A DNA stretch of 10,169 nt from contig CAMNVW010000036.1 in NCBI GenBank assembly GCA_946563605.1, positions 1-10,169 of the forward strand, given 5' to 3'. Position 1 is the stretch's first letter. Each line of letters begins with the position of its first letter. Below the pieces are notes generated by a model, which saw only the letters and a list, made by a program, of their open reading frames with translations, did not search any database and was not told the origin of the DNA. Made by a program: the position numbers and the translations under genes. Origin of the DNA: an uncultured Clostridia bacterium (lineage in GTDB: Bacteria > Bacillota > Clostridia > Oscillospirales > Ruminococcaceae). Below are positions 7,500-10,169 of this stretch, piece by piece.

Positions 7500-7808
7500 A
7501 AACTTTTTGAAAATAAAAAGTCCTCCGCTTCCAAGCCGCACAAACGGCAAAAAGCAGAGGGCGAAAAAACGCGTTACCACCTCTATTTACTGCATCCTCG
7601 CGGAATACAGCCTCAGCAGGTATCGTTTTATTAAGAACAGATACCCTGATTCGATAACGGGAATAAACCGACCGTTCCTACTGGAAAAAATTCGTTCAGA
7701 CGGCAGCTCAGGGAGGTATTCGTACATTCCTGCTGCACTTCCTTGCACCAACCGGAAGCTCTCTGGGCAGCGATTAGAACCTACTACTTGTTCCCGTCAA
7801 AGCTATTG
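7500..7808 (-). promoter_or_regulatory. T-box riboswitch, tyrosine-specific, controlling tyrS
   Basis: On the minus strand the leader shows T-box landmarks in order. The Stem I motif AGAGAGC (7758-7764) comes first, followed by GGTTGGTGCAAG of the distal loop. The specifier context GAATACC comes next, with codon UAC (7716-7718) reading tyrosine. The T-box itself is GGTGGTAACGCG, in which UGGU (7576-7579) would pair with the tRNA 3' end ACCA, as expected for discriminator base A. It is followed by a terminator hairpin. Uncharged tRNA-Tyr should stabilise the antiterminator and allow tyrS transcription. The 5' boundary is estimated from the promoter. Confidence 0.94.
7510..7560 (-). terminator. 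T-box leader terminator (attenuator)
   Basis: CCTCTGCTT (7552-7560) pairs with AAGCGGAGG (7522-7530) with one G-U pair. An inner GCCG/CGGC helix closes the loop, and CTTTTTATTTT (7510-7520) follows as the U-tract. The 5' arm lies directly after the T-box sequence and competes with the antiterminator, which is the usual T-box arrangement. Confidence 0.9.
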
Positions 7809-7814
7809 AAAAGC

Positions 7815-7844
7815 ATTATAATACAAAGCAGCCCCTTTTGTCAA
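7815..7844 (-). promoter_or_regulatory. Promoter of the tyrS T-box transcript
   Basis: On the minus strand TTGACA (7839-7844) and TATAAT (7815-7820) are both exact sigma-70/sigma-A consensus hexamers, separated by 18 bases. Transcription should start near 7808, just upstream of the T-box Stem I. It lies between the yjbR-like gene and the leader, so tyrS does not depend on the recN transcript. Confidence 0.9.
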
Positions 7845-7866
7845 GGGAACAAAGCCATTGATACCG

Positions 7867-8229
7867 CTAATCTTTCAGCAGTTCTTCCCTTTTCTTTTTG
7901 GTCAAACCACCTAAAACAAGCTGATAGGATTTATTCAGCATATCTTTGAGCAGGTCGTCCGGCACATTTCCATCTGCCTTGACGGAATTCCAGTGCTGTT
8001 TGTTCATGTAATAACCCGGGATAATGTCCTCGTACTGCTGACGAAGAAAATCCCCCTCCGGTGGGTCAAGCTTCAGCGTGATATAAACCGGCTGATTCTG
8101 GTCATCAAGGCAGATTGCCGCAAACATTTTCTCGCCCAATAGATAACGAATTCAGTTCCATTCTGCCTTAAAGTCCTTGGAAACACCTTTCTTTTGCAGC
8201 AAAAACGCATCTATCCATGTATACTTCAT
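7867..8229 (-). pseudogene. MmcQ/YjbR-family protein gene interrupted by an in-frame TGA
   Basis: Read through, the frame gives 120 residues, a normal length for the small MmcQ/YjbR (DUF419) family of DNA-binding-like fold proteins. It begins MKYTWIDAFLLQKKG and contains GEKMFAAICLDD, YITLKLDPPEGDFLRQQY, IIPGYYMNKQHWNSV and a Lys-rich C-terminus. Codon 26 (8152-8154) is TGA inside EWN-stop-IRYLLGEKM, where homologues as I recall them often have Trp or another residue, so a single TGG-to-TGA change is the simplest explanation. The frame is otherwise intact on both sides. The start at 8229 lies 16 bases after the recN stop, behind AAGGGG, so the two are probably co-transcribed. TGA is the stop codon of recN, which argues against TGA being a sense codon here. 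Restart at TTG 8139 would give only the last 90 residues. The biological role of the family is not established. Confidence 0.8.
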
Positions 8230-8245
8230 CGCCGTTTTCCCCTTG

Positions 8246-9916
8246 TCATCTTTCCCATTCGTCTGCCCATGTGAGCATCTCACGCGCGTTTTCCATTGCG
8301 GTTTCGGTCAAATTCTCGCCGGAAATGATTCTGGCAATTTCCTTGACGCGCTCCTCCCCATTTAAAAGGTTGATGCGCGTAAAGGTTCGACCTCCTTCTT
8401 CCTGCTTGTGAATAAACAGATGGTGGTCCGCGTAAACCGCTACCTGTGCAAGGTGGGTGACGCAGATGACCTGACGGTTTTGGGAAACCTCTTTGAGCTT
8501 CTGTCCGATTTTCTGGGCAGCTTTACCGCTGACACCGGTGTCGATCTCGTCAAAGATAGCGGTCGCAATCTGATCCTTCTGCGCCAGCACATTTTTGATG
8601 GAGAGCATCACACGGGAAAGCTCACCGCCCGAAGCGATTTTCGCCAGCGGTCTTGGTTCTTCGCCCGCATTGGAGCTGAGCAAAAATTCCAGCTCATCCT
8701 GTCCTTCCGGCTTCCAGCCGCTTCTGCCTGCGCTCACGCTCAAACGAACCGACGGCATATTGAGGAATTCCAGTTCCTTCTTCATACGCGACAAAAATTC
8801 CTTCGCCGCGCGGTGACGCTGTGCCGTCAAAATATCCGCCGCTTCCTGCACCAGCGGCTTTAAGCGCATATATTCTTCCTGCAGCTCCTGCGCTTTTTCC
8901 TCCGAAAAGGTGATTTCCTGAAGCTGCTGCCGGCTCTTTTGCAGATAATCGAGGATTTCCTCCACCGAATTTCCGTACTTGCGTTTCAGACGGTAAATTA
9001 AATCCAATCGTTCTTCAATCAAATCCAGTTCATCCGGCTGATAGTCAATTTTATCGAGATAGCCGCTTAAATCTCCGCTGCAATCGGAAATATCATAGCT
9101 GATTTCCTCCATCTTGAGCGCGAGTTCTTCCATCTGCGGCAGAAAATGCGCCAGCTTGCCGAGATAATCGGTCAGCTCCTCGAACATTTGGATGATTCCT
9201 GTGGTGTCCTCCTCGCCGTCCAGCAGCAGCTTTGACTGGCTCAATAGGCGGATGATCTTTTCCGCATTGGCAATTTGGTCGCGTTTGAGAATCAGCTCTT
9301 CCTCTTCCCCTTGCTGCAAATTCGCCGATTCAATCTCCTTGACCTGATAGGTCAGCAGGTCAATCAAATGTTCCTTTTCGCGGTCCTTGCGGTTGATTTG
9401 TTCCAAGCGGTGCTTGACGTCAAGGATCTCATCGTACAGCTTGCGGTAGTTTTGCAGATAGCTTTCCAATCCGCCGAAGCTGTCGATATAAGCGATGTGA
9501 TTTTCCGGAATGAGCAGTTTGTGGTTGTCCTTCTGCCCATGGACGTCAATGAGCATTGAAGCAATCTCCCGCAAAATTTGTACCGTCGCAGGACGTCCGT
9601 TGACCTTGCAGATATTTCTTACGCCAATCTCGCGGGAAATCAGCAGGGAATCGTCCTGCATTTCAAAGCCCATGTTCTCGATGTTGCTGCGGATATCCTG
9701 CGGCAGCTGGGTGAACAGCGCCGAGAGATACGCGCTTTCCTCGCCGCTGCGGATGATATCTTTTGTCAGACGCGCGCCGAGCACACCGTTGATTGCAGAC
9801 ACCAATATGGTTTTGCCTGCACCTGTTTCTCCGGTAAAGACGTTAAAGCGAGGTCCCAAATCAATCACCGCTTCCGAAATCACCGCAATATTTTTGATGT
9901 ACAACTGTGATAACAT
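8246..9916 (-). CDS. recN: DNA repair protein RecN
   Basis: This SMC-like ATPase acts early in recombinational repair of double-strand breaks on the nucleoid. At 556 residues it matches E. coli RecN (553). The N-terminal part has Walker A GETGAGKT (29-36) and the RecN-typical DVHGQKDNH. A long coiled-coil region follows, at about residues 150-370, rich in Glu, Lys, Leu and Gln. The C-terminal part has the ABC signature ASGGELSR (428-435) and Walker B AIFDEIDTG with Asp456 and Glu457. The ATPase is therefore complete. The start at 9916 gives the usual MLSQLYIKNIAV and follows AGAGG (9923-9927) by 6 bases. The frame is open to 9967, but those 17 residues fall partly inside a hairpin repeat and are not RecN-like. 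No LexA-type box was recognised upstream. Confidence 0.96.
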   Translation of the reverse strand: MLSQLYIKNIAVISEAVIDLGPRFNVFTGETGAGKTILVSAINGVLGARLTKDIIRSGEESAYLSALFTQLPQDIRSNIENMGFEMQDDSLLISREIGVRNICKVNGRPATVQILREIASMLIDVHGQKDNHKLLIPENHIAYIDSFGGLESYLQNYRKLYDEILDVKHRLEQINRKDREKEHLIDLLTYQVKEIESANLQQGEEEELILKRDQIANAEKIIRLLSQSKLLLDGEEDTTGIIQMFEELTDYLGKLAHFLPQMEELALKMEEISYDISDCSGDLSGYLDKIDYQPDELDLIEERLDLIYRLKRKYGNSVEEILDYLQKSRQQLQEITFSEEKAQELQEEYMRLKPLVQEAADILTAQRHRAAKEFLSRMKKELEFLNMPSVRLSVSAGRSGWKPEGQDELEFLLSSNAGEEPRPLAKIASGGELSRVMLSIKNVLAQKDQIATAIFDEIDTGVSGKAAQKIGQKLKEVSQNRQVICVTHLAQVAVYADHHLFIHKQEEGGRTFTRINLLNGEERVKEIARIISGENLTETAMENAREMLTWADEWER

Positions 9917-9943
9917 AGTAAACCTCTGCTTTTCTTCTTCATT

Positions 9944-10032
9944 GTGGGCTTGTGCAGCCCACGCCATTATTTGACCTTCGAGAAGGTCGGAAGCTTTTCT
10001 TTAGGGGGATTCTCCCCCTTGCCCCCTTAGTT
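9944..10032. repeat. Hairpin repeat, unit 1 (89 bases)
   Basis: Three short hairpins lie in series. GTGGGCT/AGCCCAC (9944-9950 with 9956-9962) has loop TGTGC. GACCTT/AAGGTC (9973-9978 with 9983-9988) has loop CGAG and is followed by AAGCTTTT. AGGGGGA/TCCCCCT (10003-10009 with 10013-10019) has loop TTC and is followed by GCCCCC. The unit ends 28 bases upstream of the recN start (recN reads leftward) and holds no gene. Confidence 0.85.
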
Positions 10033-10121
10033 GTGGGGCTACTCGCCCCACTCCCTATTTTGACTTCGAGAAAGTCGAAAGCTTTTTGTGGGGGTTGCGA
10101 CCCCCAGCCCCCCGTTTAAGC
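10033..10121. repeat. Hairpin repeat, unit 2 (89 bases)
   Basis: This repeats the order of unit 1. GTGGGGC/GCCCCAC (10033-10039 with 10045-10051) has loop TACTC. TTTTGACTT/AAGTCGAAA (10058-10066 with 10072-10080) has loop CGAGA and one T-G pair, followed by GCTTTTT. TGGGGGT/ACCCCCA (10089-10095 with 10100-10106) has loop TGCG and is followed by GCCCCCC. The stems differ from unit 1 by paired changes. Confidence 0.85.
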
Positions 10122-10169
10122 GTGGAGCTACGCGCTCCACACCGCGGTGACTTTCTTACGAAAAGAAAG
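10122..10169. repeat. Hairpin repeat, unit 3 (cut by the window end)
   Basis: GTGGAGC/GCTCCAC (10122-10128 with 10134-10140) has loop TACGC. Then GTGACTTTCTT (10147-10157) begins a second hairpin whose CTTTCTT pairs with AAGAAAG (10163-10169). The remaining complement would lie beyond the window. The first hairpin starts exactly 89 bases after that of unit 2. Confidence 0.75.

Noticed and set aside
6258..7634. 458-codon open frame on the plus strand over tyrS and the T-box
   Set aside because: It is antisense to tyrS and runs into the T-box terminator, with no protein-like features.
7834..7850. Possible terminator CCCTT/AAGGG after the yjbR-like gene
   Set aside because: The 5-base stem overlaps the exact -35 of the tyrS promoter and has no U-tract, so the promoter explains it better.
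8152..8154. TGA as selenocysteine or as a reassigned Trp codon
   Set aside because: No SECIS-like structure was recognised, the family is not selenium-dependent, and recN in the same window ends normally at TGA.
9917..9967. 17-residue N-terminal extension of RecN
   Set aside because: It includes hairpin repeat sequence, whereas MLSQLYIKNIAV at 9916 has a ribosome site and matches the family start.
9944..10169. CRISPR array
   Set aside because: The units are hairpin-rich, diverged from each other and lack identical repeats with unique spacers; no cas genes are visible.

Overview
The window carries seven complete or near-complete genes plus the 5' end of an eighth. The gene content, the strong GGAGG-type ribosome binding sites and a T-box-controlled tRNA synthetase gene point to a low-to-moderate GC Gram-positive of class Clostridia. 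The proteins resemble those of gut Oscillospirales, but genus cannot be fixed from the sequence alone.

Left part, minus strand: the start of an unrecognised gene (1-52) lies downstream of a sirohydrochlorin cobaltochelatase/CbiK gene (148-1056). The encoded CbiK carries an N-terminal hydrophobic Ala-rich segment, so it is probably exported or membrane-anchored. A divergent intergenic region (1057-1266) separates it from a plus-strand cluster.

Centre, plus strand: an M17 leucyl aminopeptidase (1267-2703), a CutC-family TIM-barrel protein (2722-3474) and an 859-residue cytoplasmic transglutaminase-fold protein (3553-6132). Spacing is 18 and 78 bases, which suggests one operon. The large protein has one complete-looking transglutaminase-like site (Cys167/His200/Glu218) and a second, apparently degenerate copy of the same fold around residue 572. 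It ends in a probable thioredoxin-like domain without CXXC. A bidirectional terminator (6194-6226) separates this cluster from the convergent tyrS.

Right part, minus strand, in transcription order: a hairpin-repeat array (9944-10169, running off the window), recN (8246-9916), and a MmcQ/YjbR-family gene interrupted by an in-frame TGA (7867-8229). These are followed by a consensus promoter and a tyrosine-specific T-box leader (7500-7808), then tyrS (6240-7466). recN and the yjbR-like gene are 16 bases apart and probably co-transcribed. tyrS has its own promoter and is read out when uncharged tRNA-Tyr accumulates.

Most genes are ordinary housekeeping or accessory clostridial genes. The items worth a second look are the 89-base-period hairpin repeat with compensatory changes, the exported CbiK, the double transglutaminase-fold protein, the yjbR nonsense codon, and two possible RNA structures in the plus-strand operon. 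I did not find a convincing new defence or mobile system.
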